A DNA stretch of 64,000 nt from Blastococcus carthaginiensis (GCF_030731085.1 NZ_JASNFN010000009.1:1-64000); one strand, 5' to 3'. Counted from the first letter of the stretch, positions 12,976-23,494 are shown. Program-made: numbers and translations. Notes: generated from the sequence alone by a model not told the origin.

Positions 12976-13083
12976 GTGACTCCCCCACCAGCCGGACGGC
13001 GAACGGCCCGACGCTAGGCCGGTCCGCCGCGAGCCCGGCGGCGCAACGCCGAGGTGGGCGGCGTCAGGACGTGCCGGCGGAGG

Positions 13084-15000
13084 TCAGCGGCCGGCCTCGC
13101 TCTCGAACAGCCGCGCCCAGGTCTGCCGGTCGGAGAGCTCGGGCAGGGCGGCGCGCCAGCGGTCGCGGGCACCGCCGCCCTCCCGCACGAGGCGCACCAG
13201 CACCGACGCACCCTGCCGCGCCGACCGCAGCATCACCTCGCGGTCGAACCGCCGCAGCCGCACCCCCTCCTGGGACGGGTCGGTCACCACCGCGGTGTCG
13301 AAGAGGGACACGTGCCACCAGTGGGCGTCGGCCGCGTTGATCGCCGCCGTGCCCTGGTTCCGCTGGCGCAGCTGCCAGAGGATCCGCTTGACCAGGACCA
13401 GGCCCAGCATCGACGGCGCACCGGCCGGCGCGGTCCGCCGCATGTCGACCGCAGCCACACCGGGCACCGACGAGGCCGGGTGGTTCTTCGTCTCGGGGTG
13501 CTCCCCCCAGAGCTTGCGGATCTGCGCCGCCGTCTCCGTTCCGCCGTCGGCCAGCACCTCCGGGCCCCGGAGGAAGTCCTCCACCGCGCGGATCAGCAGC
13601 GCGGCCAGGCCGTAGCGCATCGACACGAGGGCGTCCACGAGCTGCTTGGCGAGGTGCTCGGCGATGCTCCGCCGGTCGAAGTCGCTGTGCAGAGCGCTGG
13701 TGATCAGGGAGTTGCGGTAGCTGAAGTAGCGCGACCAGTCGTCCCAGTTCTTCCACGAGAAGTCGGCGTGCCAGACGCCTGCACCGGGCAGGGTCACCGT
13801 CGGGAAGCCGGCCGCGCGGGCCCGCAGCCCGAACTCGATGTCGTCCCACTGGAAGAAGACGGGCAGCGGGTAGCCGACCGCCGAGACGACCTCCGACGGG
13901 ATAAGGCAGGTCCACCAGGCGTTGTAGTCACCGTCGACCCGCAGGTCCTGCTGCTCCTCGGTGAGGTCGGCGTCGGTGAGCGCATCGGGCACCGGCTTGC
14001 CGGCTCGCAGGATCGACAGGTCGGCCGACTCCGCCCCGACGTGCAGCCGGTCGGGGTGCAGCAGGTTGAGCATCTGGCCACCCACGAGCACCGGCTCGTC
14101 CGCGCGGTCGGCGAGGGCCCGCAGCCGCACGACCGTGTCGGGCTCGAGCCGGATGTCGTCGTCCATGAGCAGCAGGTTCACCCGCTCCACGGTCTCGTTC
14201 CGCACCGCCTCGTAGATGCCGCGGGTGAACCCGCCGGCCCCACCGAGGTTGGGCTGCCGCACGTACCGCAGCGCCGGCCCGAGGGCCTCGCGGACGTCGG
14301 CGAACCCCGGGCGGCTCTCCACGGTGTCCGTGCCCTGGTCGACGACGTAGACCGCCGCGAGCTCGCCGGCCACCGCGCGGTCGGCCGCGAGGGTGCGGAG
14401 CGTGGCCAGGCAGTCGTCGGCCCGGTTGTAGGTGCAGATGACCACCGCGGTCGCCCGCCGCGGCCGGATGGTGGCGACCGACCACTTCACGTGGTCGACG
14501 ACGAGCCCGTCGACGTCGGTCTCGAGCTCGAGCCAGAACGCGCCGCCGTCCACGAACCGGTCGAGGGCGAGCGTGAGGGTCAGCGGCTGCTCGTGGGCGT
14601 CCCGGACCTGCTGGGTGGCCACCGTCCGGGCGGTGCCCTCGCTGTCGGAGGCCATGACCCGGACGAGGCCACCGCCGCTGACGACCGCGTGGAGGTCCAC
14701 CGAGCGCGCGGACGTCCACCGCTGCCAGTACGACGCGGGGAACCTGCCGAAGTAGGAGTTCGTGGACACCGCGGCGTGGCCGTCGAGGACGAGCCGGGTG
14801 CGTTCGCGCACCGCGACCCCGGTGACCGTCGTGCAGTACAGGTCGGCCGGGACGTCCGGGTTGGGGCCCGCGAACAGCGTGCGCTGCGCGAGCAGGCGCC
14901 CGTGGCGCGGAGCCGGCTCCGGCGTGGCGGCCGGAGCCGGGGTCGTCTGGGGCTGGACGGCCATCACCAAGGTGTCTTCTCCGTTCGGACGCCGGCGCAT
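13084..15000 (-). CDS. glfT2: Galactofuranosyltransferase GlfT2 (galactan polymerase)
   Basis: GlfT2 extends the wall galactan with alternating beta-1,5 and beta-1,6 galactofuranose from UDP-Galf at the inner face of the membrane. The 638 residues match the usual length of 637. Visible are the N-terminal beta-sandwich, the GT-A fold with the metal motif Asp280-Asp282 (LLLMDDD), the catalytic-site motif WDDIE at 385-389, and His411 in the following VWHAD. TACGTT at 15008-15013, 7 nt before the ATG, supports this start over a second ATG at 14964. In mycobacteria it sits beside glf; here it is next to ahcY. Confidence 0.95.
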   Translation of the reverse strand: MRRRPNGEDTLVMAVQPQTTPAPAATPEPAPRHGRLLAQRTLFAGPNPDVPADLYCTTVTGVAVRERTRLVLDGHAAVSTNSYFGRFPASYWQRWTSARSVDLHAVVSGGGLVRVMASDSEGTARTVATQQVRDAHEQPLTLTLALDRFVDGGAFWLELETDVDGLVVDHVKWSVATIRPRRATAVVICTYNRADDCLATLRTLAADRAVAGELAAVYVVDQGTDTVESRPGFADVREALGPALRYVRQPNLGGAGGFTRGIYEAVRNETVERVNLLLMDDDIRLEPDTVVRLRALADRADEPVLVGGQMLNLLHPDRLHVGAESADLSILRAGKPVPDALTDADLTEEQQDLRVDGDYNAWWTCLIPSEVVSAVGYPLPVFFQWDDIEFGLRARAAGFPTVTLPGAGVWHADFSWKNWDDWSRYFSYRNSLITSALHSDFDRRSIAEHLAKQLVDALVSMRYGLAALLIRAVEDFLRGPEVLADGGTETAAQIRKLWGEHPETKNHPASSVPGVAAVDMRRTAPAGAPSMLGLVLVKRILWQLRQRNQGTAAINAADAHWWHVSLFDTAVVTDPSQEGVRLRRFDREVMLRSARQGASVLVRLVREGGGARDRWRAALPELSDRQTWARLFESEAGR

Positions 15001-15007
15001 GGGGTGG

Positions 15008-15013
15008 AACGTA
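15008..15013 (-). promoter_or_regulatory. Candidate -10 of glfT2 (leaderless)
   Basis: TACGTT lies 7 nt before the ATG at 15000 and no Shine-Dalgarno sequence is present. It follows the same pattern as secA, wzm and glf. Confidence 0.45.
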
Positions 15014-15160
15014 ACCGGCCCCCGCGAGCGGCAATCCGCCGACGTACCCGGCCGGGCGCGTACCCGCTGCAGTCGTGACGCTCCGTGAACGACTCGGCGC
15101 GGAGCGCTCGGCCACGGGCGCCCGCCGCGCGAACGCCGCAGCGGGAGGCCCCGGCCGGGA

Positions 15161-15970
15161 TCATCCGGCCGGCGCGTGGCCCGGCTCGGTCAGGCGCACG
15201 ACCACCTGCTCGTCGTTGGACGTGTAGGCCACGTACTCCGCCCGGGCGCCGGTGCGGGCCAGCCACTCCTGCCAGGCACGGAACTCGTGCGCCTCCCAGC
15301 CGGGGAAGTTGAAGAACTCGTCGAACACCAGCACCGACCCGGCGGTCAGCCGCGGGCCGACCAGGTCGAGGACCGTCACCGCCGAGGAGTACAGGTCGCC
15401 GTCGACGTGCACGAAGTCCACCGGTCCCGGGTGGGTGGCCAGGAAGCCGGGCAGGGTCTCCCCGAACCAGCCGACGACCAGTTCGGCGCCTTCCACGTCG
15501 GGGAGCGAACCGACCGCGAACGCGCCCGTGCGGACGTGCGGCCGGTAGTCCTCCGGCAGCCCCTCGAACGAGTCGAAGCCGTACACCTCGCGGCGCCCGC
15601 GCCCGGCCGCGACGACCTCCAGCGAACGCCCCTCGAAGACGCCGAACTCGAGGGCCATCCCGCCACGCGGGGCGAGCTCCAGCCCGTGCTCGAGAGTGCT
15701 CGTCCGGTCGTGGAAGGCGCGGGCCGTCGGCATCTCCTGCGCGGCGAAGCGCGCCGACCTGACGGCGGCGTCCCGCTCACCGGCAGCGAGCAGGTCGCGA
15801 CGCTGGCGGAACTCCACCTCGTGGAGGGCGCTGATGACCCGGTCCGCCTCGGCCGCGACGACGTCCCTGACCAGCGGCGCCAGCAGGCGCCGGACCGGTG
15901 CGGCCAGCGCCTGCACCACCCGGTCCCGGACGGCCCCGCCCGTTCGCCCGCCCCGCCGGCCTCGCGACAT
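15161..15970 (-). CDS. TylF/macrocin O-methyltransferase-like SAM methyltransferase
   Basis: The 269-residue protein has the class I SAM methyltransferase motifs of the TylF/MycF family: LEFGVFEGRSL (motif I), YGFDSFEGLPEDY, and the metal-binding VHVDGDLYSS followed by VFDEFF. The family methylates sugar hydroxyls, so a glycan target is plausible given the glycosyltransferases on both sides, but the substrate is not known. The ATG at 15970 has GAGAGGGAG upstream. It is probably the last gene of the transcript running from the GT2 gene at 19825, after a 59-nt gap. Confidence 0.85.
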   Translation of the reverse strand: MSRGRRGGRTGGAVRDRVVQALAAPVRRLLAPLVRDVVAAEADRVISALHEVEFRQRRDLLAAGERDAAVRSARFAAQEMPTARAFHDRTSTLEHGLELAPRGGMALEFGVFEGRSLEVVAAGRGRREVYGFDSFEGLPEDYRPHVRTGAFAVGSLPDVEGAELVVGWFGETLPGFLATHPGPVDFVHVDGDLYSSAVTVLDLVGPRLTAGSVLVFDEFFNFPGWEAHEFRAWQEWLARTGARAEYVAYTSNDEQVVVRLTEPGHAPAG

Positions 15971-16029
15971 GCGACCACTCCCTCTCACCGGCACCAGGGA
16001 AGATGCCGGACAGGGGGCGACCGTAGCGG

Positions 16030-18321
16030 CTACCGGGCCCGTAATCGCCTTCGCCCGCGATGCCGCTGCCACCACCACAGCCCGGCCTGCACGAGCGCGA
16101 CCAGCGCCGCGCCCGCGGCGGCCACCGCACCCGTCCGCAGACCGGGCGGGGCGTAGTCGAGCACCAGGGTGTGCTCACCGGCGGGCACCGCGACCGCGAG
16201 CAGACCGGCCGGGCCGTCGACCACCGGCACCTCCTCGCCGTCGACGGTGGCCGAGTGACCGGGCCACGCCAGGCGGGCGAAGAGCACCCGGCCGGCCTCG
16301 TCGGCGCGGTACCGGACGACCTCGCGCTCCTCCTCGGCCGAGCCGGCCACGACCTCGACCCCGGGCGAGGTCCAGGAGACCCGTGACCCGTCGGCGTACG
16401 GCTGGTCGCGGACCCACACGGCCCGCACCGGGGTGCGCTCGGCCACCCGCCAGCCGGGCGGCGGTTCCTGGTCGTCGACCACGTCGTCGCCCAGCAGGTC
16501 CCGCTGCAGGACCAGCGTCGACACGCGGAGGGCATCGACGAGCGGCACCGGGTAACCCGGTCCGGTGGGCTGCCACAGCCGCTCGAACGCCTCCGGGCAG
16601 GTGGCCCCGCGGTAGTCGACGCAGAGCTCGTCGGCGAACTCCTGGAAGCCGATCCCGCTGTAGCTGGCCACCGTCGGGGTGCCGGTCGGTCGCAGCAGGT
16701 TGCCGAAGGTGATCTCGCCGTCGCGCATCTGCTCCGTCGTGATCGTGTCGTGCCTGGCCAGCTGCAGGACCGTGCCCTCGTAGGAGGTGGTCCCCTCCGC
16801 CAGCGCGGACAGGTCCGAGGCCGGCCGGAGGCCGAACCCGCCCGGCCGGAACGGCAGGACGGTGGTCTGGAAGGCGACGACGGCGACGGTGCCCGCGACC
16901 AGCACGGCACCGAGGCCCGGCAGACCCCGCCGCCGGTGGGCCACCACGGCGAGCGCGGTGCCGGCGGCGACCAGCAGCAGCGCGGCGGCGTGCTCCTGGA
17001 GGAGACCGGCCGGACGGACCGCCCACGCCAGGTAGGTGCCGCCGAGGACGATCGCGCCGCTTCCCAGGGCCCGCCGGCGGGGCGCGTCGGTGGCCAGCCC
17101 GGCGGAGAGGACGACGGCGAAGAGGACGGCCAGCGCCAGGTACAGGTACTCCACCAGCCGGACCGGCCAGCGGAACAGCCACAGGTTGGAGGGCGCCAGC
17201 GTGGCGAGCAGGTAGAAGCCGGCGATGCCCAGGAGCCCGGCCAGCGACCGCGCCCGCCGCCGCAGCCTCGACCAGCGCAGCCACGGCAGCAGCGGGAGCA
17301 CGAACCAGGCGAGGTAGGTCGACGGCTGCGTCTCCAGGAGCGCGCCGCCCCAGTTGGTGATGGAGGGCAGGTAGGTCGGTGAGCTGGCCGCCGCGAGGTC
17401 GCCCAGATCGGGCACCAGGAAGGTGTCGTTGGCCAGGACGGCGAGGTCCTGGCGCAGGGAGACGTCCCCGGCGCCGAGCAGGGGCAGGTACACCGGCAGG
17501 GCCACCAGGCCGGCGCAGGCACCCATCACGACCAGGTGCAGCAGCCGGGTGAACCGGCGCCGGACGAGCAGCTCGGCGCCGAGCGCCACCAGGACGACGA
17601 CCATCCCGAGCGCGCCGTAGGGGTTGCCGGTCGTCATGACCAGGGCACCGGCGAGGAAGGGGACGACCGGGTTGAGGCGGCCCCGCGCGTGCCGGCGGGC
17701 CGCCCACCAGAACCAGGTCACCCAGGTGAACGCCATCAGGCCGGCAGGCCACCCCGCGGCCTCGTACCAGAGGGTGAAACCGGAGAACGGGACGGCGAGG
17801 GCGACGACCGCGGCCGGCCAGCGGCGGGCACCGTGCTCGCGGGCCAGCAGGAAGGCGCCCATCGCGAGCAGGCCCAGGAACTCCACCATGACCACGGCGG
17901 CGGCCAGCGCGAGGTCGTCGAAGTAGGAGACGAGCACGAAGTTGGCGAGGCTGACCGGGTTCCAGATGCCGTTGAGACCCTCGGCGGCGTAGTTCCCGCC
18001 CATCCAGCTCGCCGGGTCCATGGTCACCCAGTCGCCGGCGCGCAACCGCTGACCGAAGACATGCCACAGCGGGGCGAACTGCTCGTACTGGTCGCCGACG
18101 TAGTAGAACAGCCGCTCTCGCCAGAAAGGGATGGCACCGATCACCCAGGCCGCCACGCCGACGGCGAGGGTGACCACCCACTCGGACGGCCGCCTCCTCG
18201 GTCGCGCCGGCGGTGCCCCCTCCGCAGCCGCCGCCGGGGCCGCCGCGGGCCGGCCCGCCGGAGCGCTCACCGGTGAGGCGGTGGCGCGGGCGACCGCACC
18301 CGCGGGGACCGGCCGCCTCAC
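16030..18321 (-). CDS. YfhO-like polytopic membrane protein, putative GT-C glycosyltransferase
   Basis: The 763-residue protein begins with a charged Ala/Pro-rich cytoplasmic tail and then has about 12 hydrophobic segments; the first is about 48-66 and is followed at once by an acidic loop GDQYEQFAPLW, the place where GT-C enzymes keep their catalytic acid. A soluble extracellular part (about 530-720) precedes the last membrane helix. It resembles the YfhO family, members of which transfer sugars from polyprenyl-phosphate donors to wall polymers. The GTG start overlaps the gtrA stop (GTGA), coupling it to the GT2 and GtrA genes that would make and flip its donor. Confidence 0.75.
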   Translation of the reverse strand: MRRPVPAGAVARATASPVSAPAGRPAAAPAAAAEGAPPARPRRRPSEWVVTLAVGVAAWVIGAIPFWRERLFYYVGDQYEQFAPLWHVFGQRLRAGDWVTMDPASWMGGNYAAEGLNGIWNPVSLANFVLVSYFDDLALAAAVVMVEFLGLLAMGAFLLAREHGARRWPAAVVALAVPFSGFTLWYEAAGWPAGLMAFTWVTWFWWAARRHARGRLNPVVPFLAGALVMTTGNPYGALGMVVVLVALGAELLVRRRFTRLLHLVVMGACAGLVALPVYLPLLGAGDVSLRQDLAVLANDTFLVPDLGDLAAASSPTYLPSITNWGGALLETQPSTYLAWFVLPLLPWLRWSRLRRRARSLAGLLGIAGFYLLATLAPSNLWLFRWPVRLVEYLYLALAVLFAVVLSAGLATDAPRRRALGSGAIVLGGTYLAWAVRPAGLLQEHAAALLLVAAGTALAVVAHRRRGLPGLGAVLVAGTVAVVAFQTTVLPFRPGGFGLRPASDLSALAEGTTSYEGTVLQLARHDTITTEQMRDGEITFGNLLRPTGTPTVASYSGIGFQEFADELCVDYRGATCPEAFERLWQPTGPGYPVPLVDALRVSTLVLQRDLLGDDVVDDQEPPPGWRVAERTPVRAVWVRDQPYADGSRVSWTSPGVEVVAGSAEEEREVVRYRADEAGRVLFARLAWPGHSATVDGEEVPVVDGPAGLLAVAVPAGEHTLVLDYAPPGLRTGAVAAAGAALVALVQAGLWWWQRHRGRRRLRAR

Positions 18322-18767
18322 CGCGGCACGCCCCGCGGCGCGGGGAGCCCCGCGCCGGGTCCCGCCGCCGGGCCCGTGGCAGCGGCCGGGCGACCGGCCA
18401 GCAGCCGCCGGGAGAGCAGGAACGTCACCGGGATCGCCGCCACCGCGGCGACCAGCGGCGCCAGCCGCTCGTCCACGCCGAGCCACTCCACGAGGACGAC
18501 GACGCCGGCCGTGGTCATCACGTAGTTGGTGGCGTTGGTGAGCGGGAACAGCGCCAGCTTCCGCCAGGTCGGGCGGGTGCGGAACGTCCAGTAGCAGTTG
18601 AGCAGGAAGGAACCCACCATCGCGACGAGGATCGCGCCGAGGTGCGCCACCAGGTAGTGCGCCACCAGGCTCAGCAGCAGGTACGTGCCGTAGTAGACAC
18701 CGGTGTTGATGACACCGACGACGAAGAAGCGCAGGGCGTGGCGCAGCGTCGTCCGGTCCACCCTCAC
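18318..18767 (-). CDS. GtrA-family membrane protein, putative lipid-linked sugar flippase
   Basis: The 149-residue protein has four hydrophobic segments and the family signature FFVVGVINTGVYYGTYLLL with later SFLLNCYWTFR. GtrA-type proteins are thought to move undecaprenyl-phosphate sugars across the membrane. It overlaps the upstream GT2 stop and the downstream YfhO-like start by 4 nt each, so all three are made together. The C-terminal Ala/Pro/Gly tail is poorly conserved. Confidence 0.85.
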   Translation of the reverse strand: MRVDRTTLRHALRFFVVGVINTGVYYGTYLLLSLVAHYLVAHLGAILVAMVGSFLLNCYWTFRTRPTWRKLALFPLTNATNYVMTTAGVVVLVEWLGVDERLAPLVAAVAAIPVTFLLSRRLLAGRPAAATGPAAGPGAGLPAPRGVPR

Positions 18768-19825
18768 CTGGCGGGCCGGCGGTCCGCCGGGACCGGGGGC
18801 CGGACGTACCCCTCCTCCGCGTCGGCCTGGACGTCGGGCGCGACCCAGTTGCCGACCAGCACGGTGTTCCGCCGGGTCGGTGCGCGCCGGGCGGCGGCCG
18901 GCAGCTCGTCACTGGCCGCGGCCACCAGGAAGTGCGGCCGGTGCTTGCTCTCGTAGTAGATCCGGCCGACGTACTCGCCGATGACGCCGAGGAACAGCAG
19001 TTGCAGCCCGCCGAGTCCGATCACCGCGGCCACCAGGGTCACGTAGCCGGGCACCACGATGCCCCCTACGACCGCGGCGACCACCAGGTAGCCGGCGTAG
19101 CCGAAGGCCAGCGTGGTGACCACGAGCCCCACGTAGATCGCCAGCCGCAGCGGGGCGTTGTTGAACGACATGATGCCGTCGATGCCGTAGTTCAGCAGCC
19201 GACGCAGCGTCCACCGGCTGGCGTCCCCGCCGAACCGGGCCTCGTTGCGGTAGTCGATGGTGGCGGTCGGGAAGCCGATCCAGGCGAACAGCCCCTTCGA
19301 GAACCGGTTGTACTCACCCAGCTGCAGCAGCGCGTCGACCGCGCGCCGGCTCAGCAGCCGGAAGTCACCCACCCCGTCCTCGATGCGGACCTCGACCAGC
19401 GCGTTGACCAACCGGTAGTAGAGCCGGGCGAGCATGCTCCGGCCGAACGCGTCTCCGTCACGGGTGCGGCGGGCGACCACCTGGTCGTTGCCCTGCTGGA
19501 GCAGCTCGAGCATCTGCCGGATCAGCCGTGGCGGGTGCTGGAGGTCGGCGTCCATGATCACGACGGCGTCCCCGCGCGCGTAGGCGAGGCCGGCCAGCAT
19601 CGCCGACTCCTTGCCGAAGTTGCGGCTGAGCGACACGTAGCGGACGCGGGGGTCCCGCGAGTGCAGCTCCTGCATCACCTCGGTCGTCCGGTCGCGGCTG
19701 CCGTCGTCGACGAGCACGAACTCGAGATCGGCCGGGATGTCCTCCATCACCGCCGTCACCTGGGCGACGAGCTCGGGCAGGACCCGCTCCTCGTCGTGGC
19801 AGGGGACCACCACGGACAACAGCAT
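18764..19825 (-). CDS. GtrB-type GT2 polyprenyl-phosphate glycosyltransferase
   Basis: The 353-residue protein has a GT-A domain with LSVVVPCHDEERVLPELV, the DxD motif Asp92-Ala-Asp94 in IMDADLQHPP, RNFGKESA near 69-76, and two C-terminal membrane helices (about 220-290). This is the layout of GtrB/DPM1-like enzymes that load a sugar on undecaprenyl phosphate. The sugar is unknown; mannose is a reasonable guess because manA is next door. The ATG has GGAGGAGG upstream. It heads the GT2-GtrA-YfhO set. Confidence 0.88.
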   Translation of the reverse strand: MLLSVVVPCHDEERVLPELVAQVTAVMEDIPADLEFVLVDDGSRDRTTEVMQELHSRDPRVRYVSLSRNFGKESAMLAGLAYARGDAVVIMDADLQHPPRLIRQMLELLQQGNDQVVARRTRDGDAFGRSMLARLYYRLVNALVEVRIEDGVGDFRLLSRRAVDALLQLGEYNRFSKGLFAWIGFPTATIDYRNEARFGGDASRWTLRRLLNYGIDGIMSFNNAPLRLAIYVGLVVTTLAFGYAGYLVVAAVVGGIVVPGYVTLVAAVIGLGGLQLLFLGVIGEYVGRIYYESKHRPHFLVAAASDELPAAARRAPTRRNTVLVGNWVAPDVQADAEEGYVRPPVPADRRPAR

Positions 19826-19969
19826 GCAGGCGCCTCCTCCGGTCCGGCCGCCGCCCCGGGCGGTCCGACACGGGGTGGCACGTCGTCGTGCACGCCCCGC
19901 CATCCTGACGGACGACGCGCCTCGCCGCAGCATTCCCAGCGCCGGCCGGCGCCGCGGACCGTGCGGGTC

Positions 19970-21145
19970 TCAGCCCAGGTTAGTCGTCGCCCGGTAGAGG
20001 ACGGCCGGACCGCGGGCGCTGACCGGCGCACCGGCGGGGAGGAACGCCGCACGCCCCTTCTCCAGGGTCAGCTCGCCGTCGACCGAGGCGAGCACGGCGG
20101 TGCCCTCCGTGCAGAGCAGCAGCTGCGGCCCGCGCGTGGTGAGCGTGCCCGCCTGCTCGTCGAGGTGCACGCGGGTGAGGTCGAAGTCCTGCACCGGCAC
20201 CGGGTAGCGCAGCCCGCCGGGGCCGAGCACCGGGTGGAGCACCGGCACCTTGCCGTCGGTGAAGTCGAGGACCTCGATCAGCGCCGCCAGGTCGACGTGC
20301 TTGGCCGTGAGCCCGCCGCGCAGCACGTTGTCCGAGCTGGCCATCACCTCGACGCCGGCGCCGGAGAGGTAGGCGTGCAGGTTCCCCGCGGGGAGGAACA
20401 CCGCCTCGCCCGGCGCGAGCTTGAGGTGGTTGCACATCAGCGAGATGACCACGCCCGGGTCACCCGGGTAGGTCTCGGCGAGGGTCGCCGCCCACCGGTA
20501 GGTGTTGATGAACTCCGGGTCGTGCGCCGCCACGAACCGGGCGGCCGCGGTGGCGACGGCGTGCACCAGCTCGGTCCGCCGCTCCCCCGTCAGCGCCAGC
20601 AGCTGCGGGATCGCCGCCCGCAGGCCACCGCGCGCCAGGGCGGCGATGGTGGGCTTGAGCTCGGGCACCTGCAGCTTGGCCAGGCAGTGCAGCGACTCCT
20701 CCACCGGGCGGAAGCCGCACAGCGCCTCGAACGTGGTGAGCGCCAGCAGCAGCTCGGGCTTGTGGAAGGGGTCCTTGAAGGTGCGGGTCGGGTCGTCGTG
20801 CGCGATGCCGGCGGCCTCCTCGGCCGCGTAGCCGACCTCCGCCTGCGCCGTCGTCGGGTGCGCCTGCAGCGACAGCGGCGTCTCGGCGGCCAGCACCTTC
20901 AGCAGGAACGGCAGCCGCGCCCCGAACCGCTCCACCACCGCGGTGCCGAGCAACCGGTCGGGGTCCTCGGCGATCGCCTTGTCCAGCGGGCGCCCGTCGG
21001 AGAGCACGCTGGGCTCGTCGGGGTGCGCGCCCACCCACAGCTCCGCGTGCGGGCGGTCCGCGGGCACGGGCTCACCCAGGAGCTCGGGGATGACGGTGCG
21101 GCTGCCCCAGGGGTAGAACCGCACACCGTTGCTCAGCTGCCACAT
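19970..21145 (-). CDS. manA: Mannose-6-phosphate isomerase, class I
   Basis: ManA converts fructose-6-phosphate to mannose-6-phosphate, the entry to GDP-mannose. The 391-residue protein carries the type I PMI zinc-site motif LQAHPTTAQAEVGYA, the region PFHKPELLLALTTFEALCGFRP and the cupin segment APGEAVFLPAGNLHAYL. The start has no ribosome-binding site but a TAACCT hexamer 9 nt upstream. It precedes glycosyltransferase genes and follows the mannose-phosphate genes, as in mycobacteria. Confidence 0.97.
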   Translation of the reverse strand: MWQLSNGVRFYPWGSRTVIPELLGEPVPADRPHAELWVGAHPDEPSVLSDGRPLDKAIAEDPDRLLGTAVVERFGARLPFLLKVLAAETPLSLQAHPTTAQAEVGYAAEEAAGIAHDDPTRTFKDPFHKPELLLALTTFEALCGFRPVEESLHCLAKLQVPELKPTIAALARGGLRAAIPQLLALTGERRTELVHAVATAAARFVAAHDPEFINTYRWAATLAETYPGDPGVVISLMCNHLKLAPGEAVFLPAGNLHAYLSGAGVEVMASSDNVLRGGLTAKHVDLAALIEVLDFTDGKVPVLHPVLGPGGLRYPVPVQDFDLTRVHLDEQAGTLTTRGPQLLLCTEGTAVLASVDGELTLEKGRAAFLPAGAPVSARGPAVLYRATTNLG

Positions 21146-21154
21146 CGTCTGGGC

Positions 21155-21160
21155 AGGTTA
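21155..21160 (-). promoter_or_regulatory. Candidate -10 of manA (leaderless)
   Basis: TAACCT on the minus strand ends 9 nt before the manA ATG. It is the best TANNNT match in the gap upstream of the gene. Confidence 0.4.
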
Positions 21161-21274
21161 CGGCTCGCCCCGGCCTCGCGGAACGCGACCTCACCCCAAG
21201 GGGCCGCAGGAACCACCCTCCGACGGCGGCGCGCACACCCGGGACGGGTCCGTGCCCCCGCACGTCCCCGGCCT

Positions 21275-21304
21275 CGTCGCGAGGCTCGCGCCGTGCTCGC
21301 GACG
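21275..21304. terminator. Hairpin after the DUF808 gene
   Basis: CGTCGCGAG (21275-21283) and CTCGCGACG (21296-21304) form a perfect 9-bp stem with a 12-nt loop, 24 nt past the stop of the DUF808 gene. It may end that transcript before manA. Confidence 0.4.
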
Positions 21305-21327
21305 CGCGAGGAGGACGAGGCCCGCTC

Positions 21328-22272
<945 letters not shown>

Positions 22273-22348
22273 GGGAGTTCCTTCCGGTCGGTCAGCACCG
22301 GTGTGCTGTCGCAGATGATGGTGGACCGTCCGCGGTCCGCGCGCGCCC

Positions 22349-23494
22349 TCAGGGACGCGGTACCCGCTCCAGGTCGAGCGCCAGCGCCAGGTAGACGGCG
22401 CTGAAGTCGGCGACCGCCAGCTGCCGGGCCACGCGGGGCAACCGGCCCAGCCGGCCGGGCTCGCCGTGCTCGGCCAGGCCGCTGACCGGCACGCTGTGCG
22501 CGGCGGCGGTGCTCAGCACCTGCTGCATCCCCTCCGCCGCCGAACGCGGCTCCCGCTCCCCCGCGCCGTCGCGCTCGCCGGCCTCGCTGTCGCGGATCGT
22601 CAGCAGCCGCAGCCGCCGGCCGGTGTCGTCGGCGCGGTCCCGGAAGAAGTCGTCGGCGGCGTCCTGCGGCGCCAGCGGCCCCCCGAGGACGGCGCAGGCG
22701 GCCACCCGCTGGTCGGGCAGCCGGAAGTCGGTCGCGGGCAGCCCCGCGAGCGTGGCGAGCTGGTCGGCGAAGCGGGTCGCCGCGGCGCCCGCCAGCGGGC
22801 CCTCCGAGGCGATCACCGGGAGCGTGTCCAGCAGCTCCAGGGCCAGGCTCTTGGCCGGGTTGACGAACGTCTCCCGCGCGGGGCCGCACTCCGCGGCCAC
22901 CTCGTCCAGCGCGGCCGCGACCGCCTCGGGGTCCGCCACCGCGGGCGCCAGGAGCCCGAGGTCGGTGGCCAGGCGCAGCATCGGGGTGAACAGCGACCAC
23001 AGGGTGGTGTGCCGGACGCGGGTGCGCGGCAGGGCGACGTAGGGCGCCCGGGCGGAGGCGCACACCCCGCGCAGCGGTGCGTCGTCGGCCCCGATGCCGA
23101 CCAGGGAGACGCCCCGGCGGGCGGCCTCGTAGGCCGGCCCGACCGCGTAGGCGCCGGCACCGGTGCGGGTGGCCACGACGGCGATGTCGCTCGGGCCGGT
23201 CCACACCGGCAGCGCGGGGCCCGGGACGACGTCGACGGTGACCGGGCTGGTGGGCCCGAGGAGCGCCCGCAGGACCGAGGCGGCGACGGCCCCCTCCCGC
23301 CGGGCGACGACGACCAGCCCGCGGGGCCGGCCACCCCCGGTGACCCGGTCGAGGCCCGCCTCCTCGGTCAGCCGGGTGGTCTCCCGCACCTGCGCGCCCG
23401 AGCCGGCGACGGCCGGCAGCAGGCCGCGCGGATCGCGGGCCCGCAGCAGCTCGAGGTCGTCGAGCACCTCCTCGGCGAGCTCCGGTGAGGTCAC
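22349..23494 (-). CDS. SIS-domain protein related to phosphoglucose/phosphomannose isomerase
   Basis: The 381-residue protein has two SIS-like sugar-phosphate-binding halves; VVVARREGAVAASVLRALLG and DIAVVATRTGAGAYAVGPAYEA lie in the first. It corresponds to the Rv3256c-type protein always found between manA and manB. The family resembles bifunctional phosphoglucose/phosphomannose isomerases, but activity has not been shown for this branch. The GTG start has TGAGGGG 7 nt upstream and comes 10 nt after the Trm112-like gene. Confidence 0.8.
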   Translation of the reverse strand: MTSPELAEEVLDDLELLRARDPRGLLPAVAGSGAQVRETTRLTEEAGLDRVTGGGRPRGLVVVARREGAVAASVLRALLGPTSPVTVDVVPGPALPVWTGPSDIAVVATRTGAGAYAVGPAYEAARRGVSLVGIGADDAPLRGVCASARAPYVALPRTRVRHTTLWSLFTPMLRLATDLGLLAPAVADPEAVAAALDEVAAECGPARETFVNPAKSLALELLDTLPVIASEGPLAGAAATRFADQLATLAGLPATDFRLPDQRVAACAVLGGPLAPQDAADDFFRDRADDTGRRLRLLTIRDSEAGERDGAGEREPRSAAEGMQQVLSTAAAHSVPVSGLAEHGEPGRLGRLPRVARQLAVADFSAVYLALALDLERVPRP

